Assembly (NCBI RefSeq): GCF_000331105.1
Contig: NC_020054.1
Coordinates: 3,269,701-3,333,700, forward strand
Source: Fibrella aestuarina BUZ 2
Lineage (GTDB): Bacteria; Bacteroidota; Bacteroidia; Cytophagales; Spirosomataceae
DNA: 64,000 nucleotides
Direction of reading: 5' to 3'
The translations under genes and the position numbers were made by a program. This document shows positions 50,968-60,724 of this stretch, piece after piece. The notes under the pieces were generated by a model. The model worked only from the letters and a program-made list of their open reading frames with translations, made no database searches and had not been told where the DNA came from. Positions within the stretch are counted from its first letter, which is position 1; each line of letters begins with the position of its first letter.

Positions 50968-53869
50968 ATGTCTGATTACAACCATCGCGAAACCGAACAG
51001 AAATGGCAACGTTTCTGGAAAGAAAATAACACCTACAAGACTGAAAACCAGTCGGACAAGCCCAAATATTATGTGCTCGATATGTTTCCGTACCCGTCGG
51101 GGGCCGGGCTGCACGTGGGGCATCCGCTGGGCTACATCGCGTCGGATATCGTGGCGCGCTACAAACGGCTGAAAGGCTTCAACGTGTTGCACCCGATGGG
51201 CTTCGACTCGTTTGGGTTGCCCGCCGAGCAATACGCCATTCAGACCGGCCAACACCCGGCCCTGACGACCGAACAAAACCTGGCGCGCTACACCGAGCAG
51301 CTCAAAAATATTGGCTTCAGCTACGACTGGAGCCGCGAAGTACGCACCTCCGACCCGAATTACTACAAGTGGACGCAGTGGATCTTCATGGAGTTGTTTC
51401 GGTCGTGGTATAACCGCGATACCGACAAAGCCGAACCCATCGAAACACTGCTGGCCAAATTCGCTGAGAACGGTACGGCGGGCGTCAACGCGGTCTGTGC
51501 CGATGGCGTCGCTTCGTTCACCGCTGCCGAGTGGAACGCCAAATCGGCCGAAGCGCAATACGCGATCACGCTCGACTACCGGCTGACGTACCTGGCCGAT
51601 GCGCTGGTGAACTGGTGCCCGGCATTGGGCACGGTGCTGGCCAACGACGAAGTGAAAGATGGCCCCAACGGGCGCGTGTCGGAGCGGGGCGGCTACCCCG
51701 TCGAGATGAAGCTCATGCGCCAGTGGATGATGCGCATCACGGCCTACGCCGACCGCCTGCTGACTGGCCTCGACACCATCGACTGGTCGGAATCCATCAA
51801 GGAACAACAACGCAACTGGATCGGCCGCAGCGTGGGGGCCAGCGTGACGTTTGCGCTGGCAAACGAAGCCGCCGACCCGGCGGCGGGAGTGTCAGCCATC
51901 GAGGTGTTCACTACCCGCGTCGATACCATCTACGGCGTCACGTTTATGGTGCTGGCGCCGGAGCACGAACTGGTGCCGAGCCTGACCACGCCCGAACAGC
52001 GCGAGGCCGTGGAGGCCTATGTGACCGCCGCCAAACTCCGCTCGGAGCGCGACCGCATGGCCGATACCAAAACCGTGTCGGGTGTGTTTACGGGTAGCTA
52101 TTGCATCAATCCCATCAGCGGGGCGCAGGTGCCGATCTGGCTGGCCGACTATGTGCTGGCGGGTTACGGCACGGGCGCGGTCATGGCTGTACCATCGGGT
52201 GATCAGCGCGACTACGGGTTCGCCAAACAGTATGACCTGCCGATCGTCCCGATTCTCGACGCGCAAAAGGGGTTAGATGAACAGGCTGACAACACCAAGG
52301 AAGGCCACTACATCAACTCAGACGTGATCAACGGCCTGACCTATGCCGAGGCGACGGCCAAACTGATTGCGTTGCTGGAAGAAAAAGGCATGGGCAAAGG
52401 CAAGGTAAACTACCGCCTGCGCGACGCCGTGTTCAGCCGCCAGCGCTACTGGGGCGAACCCGTGCCGGTCTATTTCAAGCCCCGCACCGACGGGCAGGGT
52501 GTGTTACCGTACCTGATCGACGAGGCCGACCTGCCGCTCGAACTGCCCGCCATCGACAAATACCTGCCGACTGAAACCGGCGAACCCCCGCTGGGCCGGG
52601 CCGAAGGTTGGACATATAACCCCACCCATCCCTCCCCTGAATTCAGGGGAGGTGCCGCAGGCGGAGGGGTACGAATACGAACTCAGCACCATGCCGGGCT
52701 GGGCGGGGTCGTCGTGGTACTGGTACCGCTACATGGACCCGCAGAATACCGGCGAGTTTGCCTCCCGCGCTGCCATCGACTACTGGCAGGACGTCGACCT
52801 GTACATGGGCGGTTCGGAGCACGCGACGGGCCATCTGCTCTACAGCCGTTTCTGGAATAAATTCCTGAAAGACCGTGGGTACGTACCCCAGGAAGAGCCG
52901 TTCAAGAAGCTCATCAACCAGGGCATGATTCAGGGGCGATCGATGCTGGTATATCGTCTGGAAGGAACGGGTATGCACGGGCAAGCCCCCGTGTTCGTCT
53001 CGGCTGGTCTGAAAGATCAATACCAGACAACCGAACTGCACGTCGATGTCAATATTGTCAACAACGATGTGCTCGACACAGAAGCCTTCCGTAACTGGTT
53101 GCCCGATTACGCCAATGCCGAGTTTGTCCTCGAAAATGGGAAGTACATCTGCGGAAGCGCAGTCGAGAAAATGTCGAAGCGCTACTACAACGTGGTTAAT
53201 CCCGACGATGTAGCTGAACGTTACGGGTCAGACGTACTGCGCCTGTACGAAATGTTTCTCGGTCCGCTCGAACAGGCTAAACCCTGGAGTACCAGCGGTA
53301 TCGACGGCACGTTCCGGTTCCTGCGGAAGCTCTGGCGGTTATTCTACAAAGACGTACCTAACACGGATGATACGATCTGGATCGTGACCGACGAAGCGCC
53401 GACCAAAGAGGAACTGAAGGTGTTGCACAAGACCATCAAAAAGGCGCAGGAAGACATCGAGCACTATTCGTTCAACACCTCGGTGTCGGCGTTTATGGTG
53501 TGCGTGAATGAACTAGCGACGCTGAAGTGCCACAAACGGGCTATTTTGCAGGAGTTGGTGCTGCTGGTCTCACCCTACGCGCCCCACATCGCCGAAGAGC
53601 TTTGGGCGGCGCTGGGCAACGTACCCGGCACGGTATCGAAGGCAACGTACCCAGCTTTCAACCCGCAGTACCTGGTCGAAGAGGCCTTTGAATACCCCAT
53701 TCAGATCAACGGCAAGGTGCGCACGACCATCAGCTTCCCGCTCGATCAGCCCAGCGCCGCCATCGAGCAGGACGTACTGGCCAACGAGGTTGTGCAGAAA
53801 TGGCTCGAAGGCAAAACGCCGAAGAAGATCGTTGTGGTGCCGAAGCGTATCGTGAACGTGGTGCTGTAG
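50968..53869 (+). pseudogene. leuS: Leucyl-tRNA synthetase, reading frame broken at a palindrome
   Basis: The product would charge tRNA-Leu with leucine. The 5' part (ATG 50968, [17 protein letters not shown]) is intact: the HIGH-type motif [16 protein letters not shown], the CP1 editing domain with [23 protein letters not shown] (in part), and [11 protein letters not shown]. At about 52618 the frame enters CCCCACCC plus a perfect 22-bp palindrome and then reads nonsense to a stop at 52858-52860. The rest of the enzyme ([29 protein letters not shown], anticodon-binding domain) continues one frame over (+1) to 53869. Removing 52 nt (52618-52669) would restore a single frame. Because leuS is normally essential, this is either a sequence error, a split or recoded gene, or a true lesion with another copy elsewhere. 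Confidence 0.85.
52618..52669 (+). repeat. GC-rich palindromic element inside leuS
   Basis: The core 52631-52652 is a perfect 22-bp palindrome (CCTCCCCTGA / ATTC / AGGGGAGG arrangement). The left flank CCCCACCC and right flank GCAGGCGGAGGGG resemble the element pair in the AddB-like gene. The boundaries 52618-52669 (52 nt, 3n+1) are inferred from where leuS-like protein sequence stops and resumes. Confidence 0.7.
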
Positions 53870-53908
53870 GCCTTATTCGCTAACAGCGAACCTGATAAAC
53901 AACACAGT

Positions 53909-53953
53909 AAAACCGCTGATAGAGCGCCTAAAAGGTTGCCTGTCAGCGGTTTT
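53909..53953 (+). terminator. Terminator downstream of leuS
   Basis: Perfect 11-nt arms AAAACCGCTGA (53909-53919) and TCAGCGGTTTT (53943-53953), A-rich before and T-rich after, 40 bp past the leuS stop. Confidence 0.75.
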
Positions 53954-54055
53954 GTGCATTTCTGGTAAAAAAGTTACTGTAAATAAATCATTCTGGTTCT
54001 TACCGGCATGTCATTTGTGGCGAGCACTATCAAATGTACTCAGCTTAATATATAA

Positions 54056-57000
54056 ATGTCTTTGTTTGGTCAGACTAGTAACTACGACAGCGACTGGATT
54101 CAACGCAGAAATTGGTATCGGTTCATCATCGCCACCTGGCTATTCGTCGGGTTATGTACAGCAGGTTACAGTCAGTCTGTACAGCTTCAGTTTAACTCCG
54201 TCGTTAATTTACCCACCACCACCAGCGTTGTTAGTTGCTCGGCTTTCACCGTCGATATGAGCTACGGGGTGGTCAGTCCCACCACCGCTGCCTCCGACGC
54301 ACGGGTCATTCTGCCATTGAGAGGCCTGACGTATAACAGCATCGTTACCACCCCTGATGTAACAACGGCCATCGTTCGGGGAACGTCGCCGAACGATACG
54401 CTGATTGTGGTGATGAAAAGCCCGTTGGCAGCGGGGTCAGCCGGAACGGTTACGGCCAATCTGCAATTTCCCTGCGGCACGGCGTGTTCGGGAACGACCG
54501 CCGCCGTTCGTCCTTACTTCAACGCCACCAACGCCACGGTTCAGGCTACGACTAACCCTGTTTCCCTGACGGCGCGCTCCGTCGATCCGGGTTACCAGAT
54601 CAATGTGCTGTCGACGGCCTACAACGGCAGTACCCGCCGGGGAACCTATACGGTTCGGATAACGCCCACCACAACGCCGACAAACTACCTGGCTCTGACC
54701 AGCCAGGCGATGTCGCTGACCGTGCCAGCGGGTGTAAACGTGATCACACCGGCGGGGGGCGGCACCCGGACCAATTTTCCGACCACAATAACCGGCGGGA
54801 GTTTTACGCCCACGTCGACGACGGCCGCCGGGGCGGGCGGAACCAGAATCATCACCTGGACCAACCTGCCCACGTTTTACCGGGGTGGCAATTTTGATAT
54901 TACGGGCGTGGTGCTTGAATACCCACCGGCGCTGTTTCCGGTCAATTCTGCGGTTGTGCTCAACTCAGCCTTCAGCGGCGTATTGTCGACGTCGGCCTGC
55001 GGAACTACGTCGGGAACCAGGTCCTTTACGCAGGTCGTAACCGATTTCTCGGCGGCGCCGGGGGCGACGGGCTGCTCCTCGTCGACGCTGCTGGCTGGCC
55101 TGTATAACGGCACGGTGGGGAACGGAAACGCTATTTTCGTGGGTAAAGCCAACCAGGCCCGGATCACGCTGCCCATCTCCAATACGGGTAACGTCACGCT
55201 GACCAACCTCACGTACACCATCGACATACCAACCAACGAGTTAAACGCGACCGTGGTAGGGCTCAGTGGAAGTAACGGGCCAACGGGGAGTGTTGCCTAT
55301 CAGACCAACCTCAATCCGGCGTATCGAGCCCTGGGTACGACGCCACTAACGATCGGCGCAACCCGGTCATTCTCGCTGGCGAACGGGGAATACGTAACAA
55401 AGGTGCAGGTCACATCGACATCGCTGGCGGCGGGTAGCAATATGTCGGTCTACGTCAACGCGTCGCAGTTATCGCCGCTCCGCAATGGGAACGCGGTCAA
55501 CGCGTCGCCGCTCAATACGTTCGCGATCGCCAGCAATGCGACCAAGAACACTTGCTACGGCGGATACACCTGCGCGACCACGTCGGTAACGGTCACGGCC
55601 GAGTACAGCGGCAGTGCCGTGCTGAACCAGACCTGTTCGGGGTCGCGGGTTATTGTGCAGCCCGCCGCCAGTTTGCAAACGTTCGCAAAGACTATACCCG
55701 TGGTGCCGTCGTCCTACGTACCTGGCACGGTCTACCAGTACCGCGTTCAATTCACGCCAATCACGGCCGGGGATACACTACGGAACTTCGTGCTGACTGA
55801 TGTTCTACCGGCATCGCTGGAGTATGCAGGCAACCTGCGTTACAGCAATTCCACCACGTACCCAACCAGCAGCGTCACGTTCACGTCAGGTACGTCGGTA
55901 CCCGTCTTTAGCCGGTCGGGGCAGACACTCACCTGGAGTTGGGCGGCTCTGCCAGCGGCGGCAGGTAAGATTGTGTCGCCCCTCGATCACTACATCTTCT
56001 TCGATGTCCGGATCAGACCGGGTACGTCCAGCAACATCACCAACTGCATCAGCGCCACCGCCACCAGCGCTTACTTCTCGTCAACGTCGGCCTGCGCCCC
56101 AGCGGTTACCCTCAATCCACTGGCTAAAATCGACGCTATCAAATGGGTGCGGGGTGATCTGGACCGCAACTACACCCGGTTCCCAAAAGTGGGCCATACC
56201 ACGGACGGCGGGCGGTCAGATTATCGGTTTGTGCTGGTCAATCCGGGCAACGTCGCCTTTAAAAACATCGTCCTGGTGGACATCTTTCCCTGGATTGGCG
56301 ATAAGACCATCGCGGCCGACTATGATCGCCTGTCGGAGTGGCGTCCTCAACTGGTTCAGACGCTGCGGTTCTACACCAAATCGTCGGCCGATTCGGCCAA
56401 ACCCGCCTCAACAACCATTGCTACGCCCGCCAACGTAACGGTGTCGTATTCCACGCAGACCAACCCCTGCCGGTCAGAATTCACCCCGCCCTACAGCCCG
56501 TCGGGTTGCGTTGCCAATGCCTGGACGGTCACGCCCCCGGCTGACCTGAGTACCGTGCAGGCCATCAAAATCAATATTGCGGGGCCTTTCGTAGCGGGCG
56601 ATACGCTGGTATTCGGCGTGTCCATGCGCTCGCCACCCGGTACCGAGCTTGGAAAGGCGGCCTGGAATTCGTTTGCCTATCAGGCTACCCGAAACGACAA
56701 CAACACGATTCTGCCCGTGGCTGAACCCAACAAAGTAGGGATCGACGTGAAGCGGTTTCCGGCCATTGGTGATTACGTCTGGATGGATGCCAACGCGAAT
56801 GGGAAGCAGGACGAACCGGCCAGTGCGGGGGTCAACGGGGTGTCGGTGCAACTTTGGTCACCGGGCGGCGATGGCCTGCGCGGTACCGACGACGATTTTC
56901 TGGTAGGTACCAAGGTCACGGCCAACAACGCGGACGGTAACCCTGGGTATTATCGGTTCGACAGTCTGTTCGCTGAAACCTATTACCTGCGCTTTATTGC

Positions 57001-58288
57001 CCCTGCCGGGCAGGCGTTTACCCGCCAGAATGCCGCAGGTGTAAGCAGTGCGCTGGATAGCGACCCCGACGGCGTTAGCGGCTGGACCGAGCTTACGACG
57101 CTGGACCCCGACGAACAGGATTTTACCTGGGATGCGGCCCTTTGCATTATTCCTAACGCGGGTCCCGACCAGCTTGTGTGTTCGCCAATCACCAGCGTTA
57201 AACTGCCAGATGCCACAGGCCTGGAAAGCTGGACCGTCGCCGCAGGGAATCCACCCGGCGCCAGCATCAACGCACAAACCGGGCAGGTGACCGGTCTTGC
57301 CACGGGTGTCTACCGGTTCATACTGACCATTGGCGGTGGCTGTGTCGATACCGTCGTGGTCGACCGCCGCCCGCCGGCCACGGCTACGGTTTCCAACGCG
57401 ACGCCCTGTACGGGAGAGTCAGTAACGCTGACCGCAGGGGCGGCTGGCACGCAGGCAACGTACCTGTGGACGGGCCCCGCCAGTTATTCGGCCAGCGGGC
57501 CGGTTGTGGTGCTGCCCGCCGTCACCAGCGCCCAAACCGGCAGCTACACGCTGAAACTAACGGACGCCGGTTGCGTATCCACTACCGCGCTTACCCTATC
57601 CGTCAATAGCCCACCCCAGCTGACCACGCAGGTCGGCTCCTGTTCCGCAACGACGAATCAGTATAGCGTACGAGGTAGCCTGACGGTTACGAATCCCGGT
57701 GGCGCCACGGTGATCATTACCGACACGGATGGCATGCGTAGCGTCAGTCTGGTGGTCATTCCTACCCAGGCGACAACGCCCTATGCGCTGACGGGATTGA
57801 TCAGTAACGGGGTGTCGCACACCGTCACGGCCACGTACGGCCCCGCCTATTGTGTGCCTACCAGCCAGACCTACGTGGCGCCCGTGTCGTGCTCCTGCGT
57901 GGTGTCGGCGGCAATCACGTCGGCTGCCTGCCAGCCGAACGGCACCTACACCAACCTGACGGACGATTACATTCAGCCCGTTGTGCTGGCCAATAGCACA
58001 CAGCCGGGGGCTGCGGGGCGCTTTGCGGTAATCCTCAATGCCAATGCTGACGGAACGGGCGGCACCGTGCTAAACGTGGGCGGCACGCCCTACGGACAGG
58101 CTGTTTCTGTGGGCACCCCCGGTCAATTTCCAGCCGATAACGTGTCGATGTATCGATTGACCATTCGGGATGTGTCGACCCCTGCCTGCCTGACTACGGT
58201 GCTGACGCCCACGGTACCCGCCTGTTCAAGCTGTGCGCCGCCCGCCTGCGTGGTGCCTAAACTGGAGCGCCAGGCGGTTCGGCCGTGA
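54056..58288 (+). CDS. Large secreted repeat protein with SdrD-B-like domain, 1410 aa
   Basis: An N-terminal signal-anchor (YRFIIATWLFVGLCTAGYSQS at about 21-41) is preceded by a charged 20-residue leader. The first ~850 residues are Thr/Ser-rich beta-sandwich (DUF11-like) repeats. A SdrD-B-like domain starts near residue 900 (IGDYVWMDANANGKQDEP, with GVSVQLWSPGGDGL, RFDSLFAETYYLRF), with Asp loops that bind Ca2+ in homologues. Ig-like SprB-type modules follow (SVTLTAGAAGTQATYLWTGP, in part). The end is Cys-rich (CSSCAPPACVV) and stops at QAVRP with no recognisable type IX secretion sorting domain. It is probably a surface adhesin-like protein; the missing sorting signal may mean a different anchor or a truncated 3' end. 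It stops 13 bp from the convergent nucleosidase gene. Confidence 0.82.
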   Translation: MSLFGQTSNYDSDWIQRRNWYRFIIATWLFVGLCTAGYSQSVQLQFNSVVNLPTTTSVVSCSAFTVDMSYGVVSPTTAASDARVILPLRGLTYNSIVTTPDVTTAIVRGTSPNDTLIVVMKSPLAAGSAGTVTANLQFPCGTACSGTTAAVRPYFNATNATVQATTNPVSLTARSVDPGYQINVLSTAYNGSTRRGTYTVRITPTTTPTNYLALTSQAMSLTVPAGVNVITPAGGGTRTNFPTTITGGSFTPTSTTAAGAGGTRIITWTNLPTFYRGGNFDITGVVLEYPPALFPVNSAVVLNSAFSGVLSTSACGTTSGTRSFTQVVTDFSAAPGATGCSSSTLLAGLYNGTVGNGNAIFVGKANQARITLPISNTGNVTLTNLTYTIDIPTNELNATVVGLSGSNGPTGSVAYQTNLNPAYRALGTTPLTIGATRSFSLANGEYVTKVQVTSTSLAAGSNMSVYVNASQLSPLRNGNAVNASPLNTFAIASNATKNTCYGGYTCATTSVTVTAEYSGSAVLNQTCSGSRVIVQPAASLQTFAKTIPVVPSSYVPGTVYQYRVQFTPITAGDTLRNFVLTDVLPASLEYAGNLRYSNSTTYPTSSVTFTSGTSVPVFSRSGQTLTWSWAALPAAAGKIVSPLDHYIFFDVRIRPGTSSNITNCISATATSAYFSSTSACAPAVTLNPLAKIDAIKWVRGDLDRNYTRFPKVGHTTDGGRSDYRFVLVNPGNVAFKNIVLVDIFPWIGDKTIAADYDRLSEWRPQLVQTLRFYTKSSADSAKPASTTIATPANVTVSYSTQTNPCRSEFTPPYSPSGCVANAWTVTPPADLSTVQAIKINIAGPFVAGDTLVFGVSMRSPPGTELGKAAWNSFAYQATRNDNNTILPVAEPNKVGIDVKRFPAIGDYVWMDANANGKQDEPASAGVNGVSVQLWSPGGDGLRGTDDDFLVGTKVTANNADGNPGYYRFDSLFAETYYLRFIAPAGQAFTRQNAAGVSSALDSDPDGVSGWTELTTLDPDEQDFTWDAALCIIPNAGPDQLVCSPITSVKLPDATGLESWTVAAGNPPGASINAQTGQVTGLATGVYRFILTIGGGCVDTVVVDRRPPATATVSNATPCTGESVTLTAGAAGTQATYLWTGPASYSASGPVVVLPAVTSAQTGSYTLKLTDAGCVSTTALTLSVNSPPQLTTQVGSCSATTNQYSVRGSLTVTNPGGATVIITDTDGMRSVSLVVIPTQATTPYALTGLISNGVSHTVTATYGPAYCVPTSQTYVAPVSCSCVVSAAITSAACQPNGTYTNLTDDYIQPVVLANSTQPGAAGRFAVILNANADGTGGTVLNVGGTPYGQAVSVGTPGQFPADNVSMYRLTIRDVSTPACLTTVLTPTVPACSSCAPPACVVPKLERQAVRP

Positions 58289-58301
58289 GTTAATCAATGA
58301 G

Positions 58302-59075
58302 TCAGAGTGCTTCGACTACCGCCCGCACGACCTTCGCCGAGTTGCTGGCGGCGGTGCTCAGAAAAGCCAGCAGATCGATAACTGCGTGGCTGTCGGCCCG
58401 GTCGCTGAGGCTACGAATCACTAGACAGGGAATGCCCTGCTGATAGCAGACCTGCGCCACGGCGGCGCCTTCCATCTCGATGGCGTCGGCCTCGTATTCG
58501 GCCCGAATGGCTTCCGCCCGTGGGGCTGAGTGAATGAATTCGTCGCCGGTCAGAATGCGCCCCACGATGGCTTTGGGTGGTCGTTCACTGCCGGGGATCA
58601 TGGCCAGGTCGAGCGATTGAGTGGCCTGCTCGGCCAGGCTGAGTAGGGTAGGGTCGGCGGGGAAGTAGAGTGGGTTCAGCGTAAACGATACCGGGTGCAT
58701 GCTCTGCCGCGTCGGCTCCATCGTCAGCGTGACCGACCGAACGTCGTGGTAGCCCACCTCGCCGCCAATCACAATATCGCCGGGTTGCAGATCGTGCCGA
58801 ACGCCACCCGCGATGCCCGTGAAAATGACCTGCCTGGGTTGAAAGTGCGCCATCACCAGCGCCGTTGTCAGGGCAGCGTTGGTCTTGCCAATGCCCGTCA
58901 GGGTGACCACCACGCGCTGTTGCCCCAACTGCCCCGTTACAAACCGATGTCCGTTCAGTGTTTGTGCGGTCGCCCCGTCGAGCGAGGCTTCGATGAGTTT
59001 AACTTCCTCGCCAAAGGCCCCTAATAAGGCAATATAAGGCTGTAGCGATGATTGTGGTAGAGTCTGTGCTTGCAT
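58302..59075 (-). CDS. mtnN: 5'-methylthioadenosine/S-adenosylhomocysteine nucleosidase
   Basis: A 257-residue nucleosidase that cleaves MTA and SAH to adenine and the thioribose, in methionine salvage and SAM-product removal. Motifs: IALLGAFGEEVKLIE (Glu), TLTGIGKTNAALTTAL, IFTGIAGGVRHDLQPGDIVIG, the substrate region EADAIEMEGAAVAQVCYQ (Met-Glu), and IRSLSDRADSHA with the catalytic Asp. It is slightly longer than E. coli Mtn (232 aa) because of loops near residue 125-150. No signal peptide, so it is cytoplasmic. Futalosine hydrolase is a related alternative. Confidence 0.9.
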   Translation of the reverse strand: MQAQTLPQSSLQPYIALLGAFGEEVKLIEASLDGATAQTLNGHRFVTGQLGQQRVVVTLTGIGKTNAALTTALVMAHFQPRQVIFTGIAGGVRHDLQPGDIVIGGEVGYHDVRSVTLTMEPTRQSMHPVSFTLNPLYFPADPTLLSLAEQATQSLDLAMIPGSERPPKAIVGRILTGDEFIHSAPRAEAIRAEYEADAIEMEGAAVAQVCYQQGIPCLVIRSLSDRADSHAVIDLLAFLSTAASNSAKVVRAVVEAL

Positions 59076-59158
59076 GGCGCGAAGTTACGTTGGCAACTTT
59101 TAGCTACCTTGCAAAAGGCGCATGCCTACCTTCCTCAGTGTAACCGAACAACATTTTT

Positions 59159-60724
59159 GTGCCTTCTTCACCGTCAACCAATCCCCTAAAAACACCGTCA
59201 ACCGCCGCTCCCCTTCCTCCTGATGCCGCCCCACCCTGGTTGCCAGACCTGATTCGGCTCGTTCCGATGGGTGTGGTCGTCACCACAAGCGTGCGTAATG
59301 AGTCGGGAGAAATCGTCGATTTTGAAGTGATCTGGTTCAACCAGAAAGCGGTCGAGATCGGCACGTCCAACAGCCCGGTCTATCAGTTGGGGGCTCGGAT
59401 CATGACCCTGGTGCCTGCCTTGCGGCAGTCGCACCTGCCCCGCCTTCGTGCCTTGGTGGAGAACCAAGAGGCATTTACGGAAGCCTACGAATCAACGGCA
59501 CATCGCCACTTCCGGAATACCTATGTGCCCTTCAACGATGGGTATGTCCTGTATTTCGACGAAAACACCGCCCTGACGACGGCCACCCTGCTCCAGCGTA
59601 TCCTGGATAGCACCCCGGCCGCCATCATGTTTTTCAAAGCCATCCGGGAGGGCGGCACCATCGTCGATTTTGAGTGGATAACCGTCAACCGCCGGGCCGT
59701 GGAGATAACCGGTCTGTCGGCCGATCAACTGTTGCATCGCCGGCTGCTGGACGTACATCCGCACAACCGGGCATTGGGCTTATTCGACGCCTACGTGACG
59801 GTGGTCGAAACGGGCGAACCCTACCAGACCGAAACGAACTACGCACGGGATGGGGTGAATGGCTGGTTTACCGTAGCGGCGATCCGCCACGACGACGGCA
59901 TCATCCTGCACACGCTCGATATCACCACCCGTAAGCAGTCGGAACTGGCCGTTGAGGAGCAATCAAAAAGGCTCCAGCAGATGAACCGCGAATTGCGGCA
60001 GATGAACGAAAACCTGCAGCAGTTTGCCTATTCGTCGAGCCACGATTTGCAGGAGCCGCTGCGCAAGATCCAGACCTTTGCCGATCTGTTGCGGACCAAC
60101 TACGCCCCGCAGTTAGGCGAGGGCGCCGATCTCGTCAACCGCATGCATAGCTCCGCCGAGCGGATATCGGTACTGATTCGGGATTTGCTGATGTTTTCGC
60201 GGCTGGGGGTGTTGTCCAACGATTTCAGAGCCGTCGATCTGAATACGACTGTGCAGGAGGTGATCAGCCTTCGGCAGCAGCAGATCGATCAGGCCGGGGC
60301 CATTCTCTGCGTCGCGCCGCTGCCGACCATCCACGGCAACAAGGTACAACTAGTGCAGTTGATCGATTGCTTGCTGTCCAATGCGCTCAAATACCAGCCC
60401 GAAGGGCAGCGCCCGCAGATCGACATTACGTCGCAACCGGCTGGGTACATAAGCCCGGCGATAGACGATTCGCCCGCACCCCGGCGGGCCTACTGCCAGC
60501 TCACGGTAACCGACAACGGCATCGGTTTCGACCCCAAACATACCGAGCGCATCTTCCAGATGTTTCAGCGCCTGCACAGCCGCAACAGCCCGTACGGTGG
60601 CACGGGTATCGGGCTGGCCGTAGCGCGTCGGATCGTGGAAAATCATGGCGGCTTCATCACGGCTCAGGTCCGGACCGATGCGCCGGGTTCCGTCTTTACT
60701 GTCTACCTGCCCGTGGTTGATTAA
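59159..60724 (+). CDS. PAS-domain sensor histidine kinase, 521 aa
   Basis: A soluble two-component kinase without membrane helices. It starts at GTG 59159 with a Pro/Ser-rich leader. Two PAS domains follow (about 22-130, with VVTTSVRNESGEIVDFEVIWF in part; about 140-262, with TPAAIMFFKAI, VDFEWITVNRRAVEITG). A short coiled coil (EEQSKRLQQMNRELRQMNENL, in part) leads to the HisKA box FAYSSSHDLQEPLRKI with His295. The HATPase has LLSNALKYQPEG, DNGIGFDPKHTERIF and GGTGIGLAVARRIVENHGG. No response regulator is adjacent (orphan). Its stop codon overlaps the convergent nagB stop (60721-60724). Confidence 0.92.
   Translation: MPSSPSTNPLKTPSTAAPLPPDAAPPWLPDLIRLVPMGVVVTTSVRNESGEIVDFEVIWFNQKAVEIGTSNSPVYQLGARIMTLVPALRQSHLPRLRALVENQEAFTEAYESTAHRHFRNTYVPFNDGYVLYFDENTALTTATLLQRILDSTPAAIMFFKAIREGGTIVDFEWITVNRRAVEITGLSADQLLHRRLLDVHPHNRALGLFDAYVTVVETGEPYQTETNYARDGVNGWFTVAAIRHDDGIILHTLDITTRKQSELAVEEQSKRLQQMNRELRQMNENLQQFAYSSSHDLQEPLRKIQTFADLLRTNYAPQLGEGADLVNRMHSSAERISVLIRDLLMFSRLGVLSNDFRAVDLNTTVQEVISLRQQQIDQAGAILCVAPLPTIHGNKVQLVQLIDCLLSNALKYQPEGQRPQIDITSQPAGYISPAIDDSPAPRRAYCQLTVTDNGIGFDPKHTERIFQMFQRLHSRNSPYGGTGIGLAVARRIVENHGGFITAQVRTDAPGSVFTVYLPVVD

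Noticed and set aside
52652..53869. Second leuS part as an independent gene starting at GTG 52652
   Set aside because: The GTG is the last base pairs of the palindrome and has no room for a ribosome site; AGGGGAGG ends on the start itself. I prefer a frame-broken single gene, but a split gene is kept as an option in the findings.
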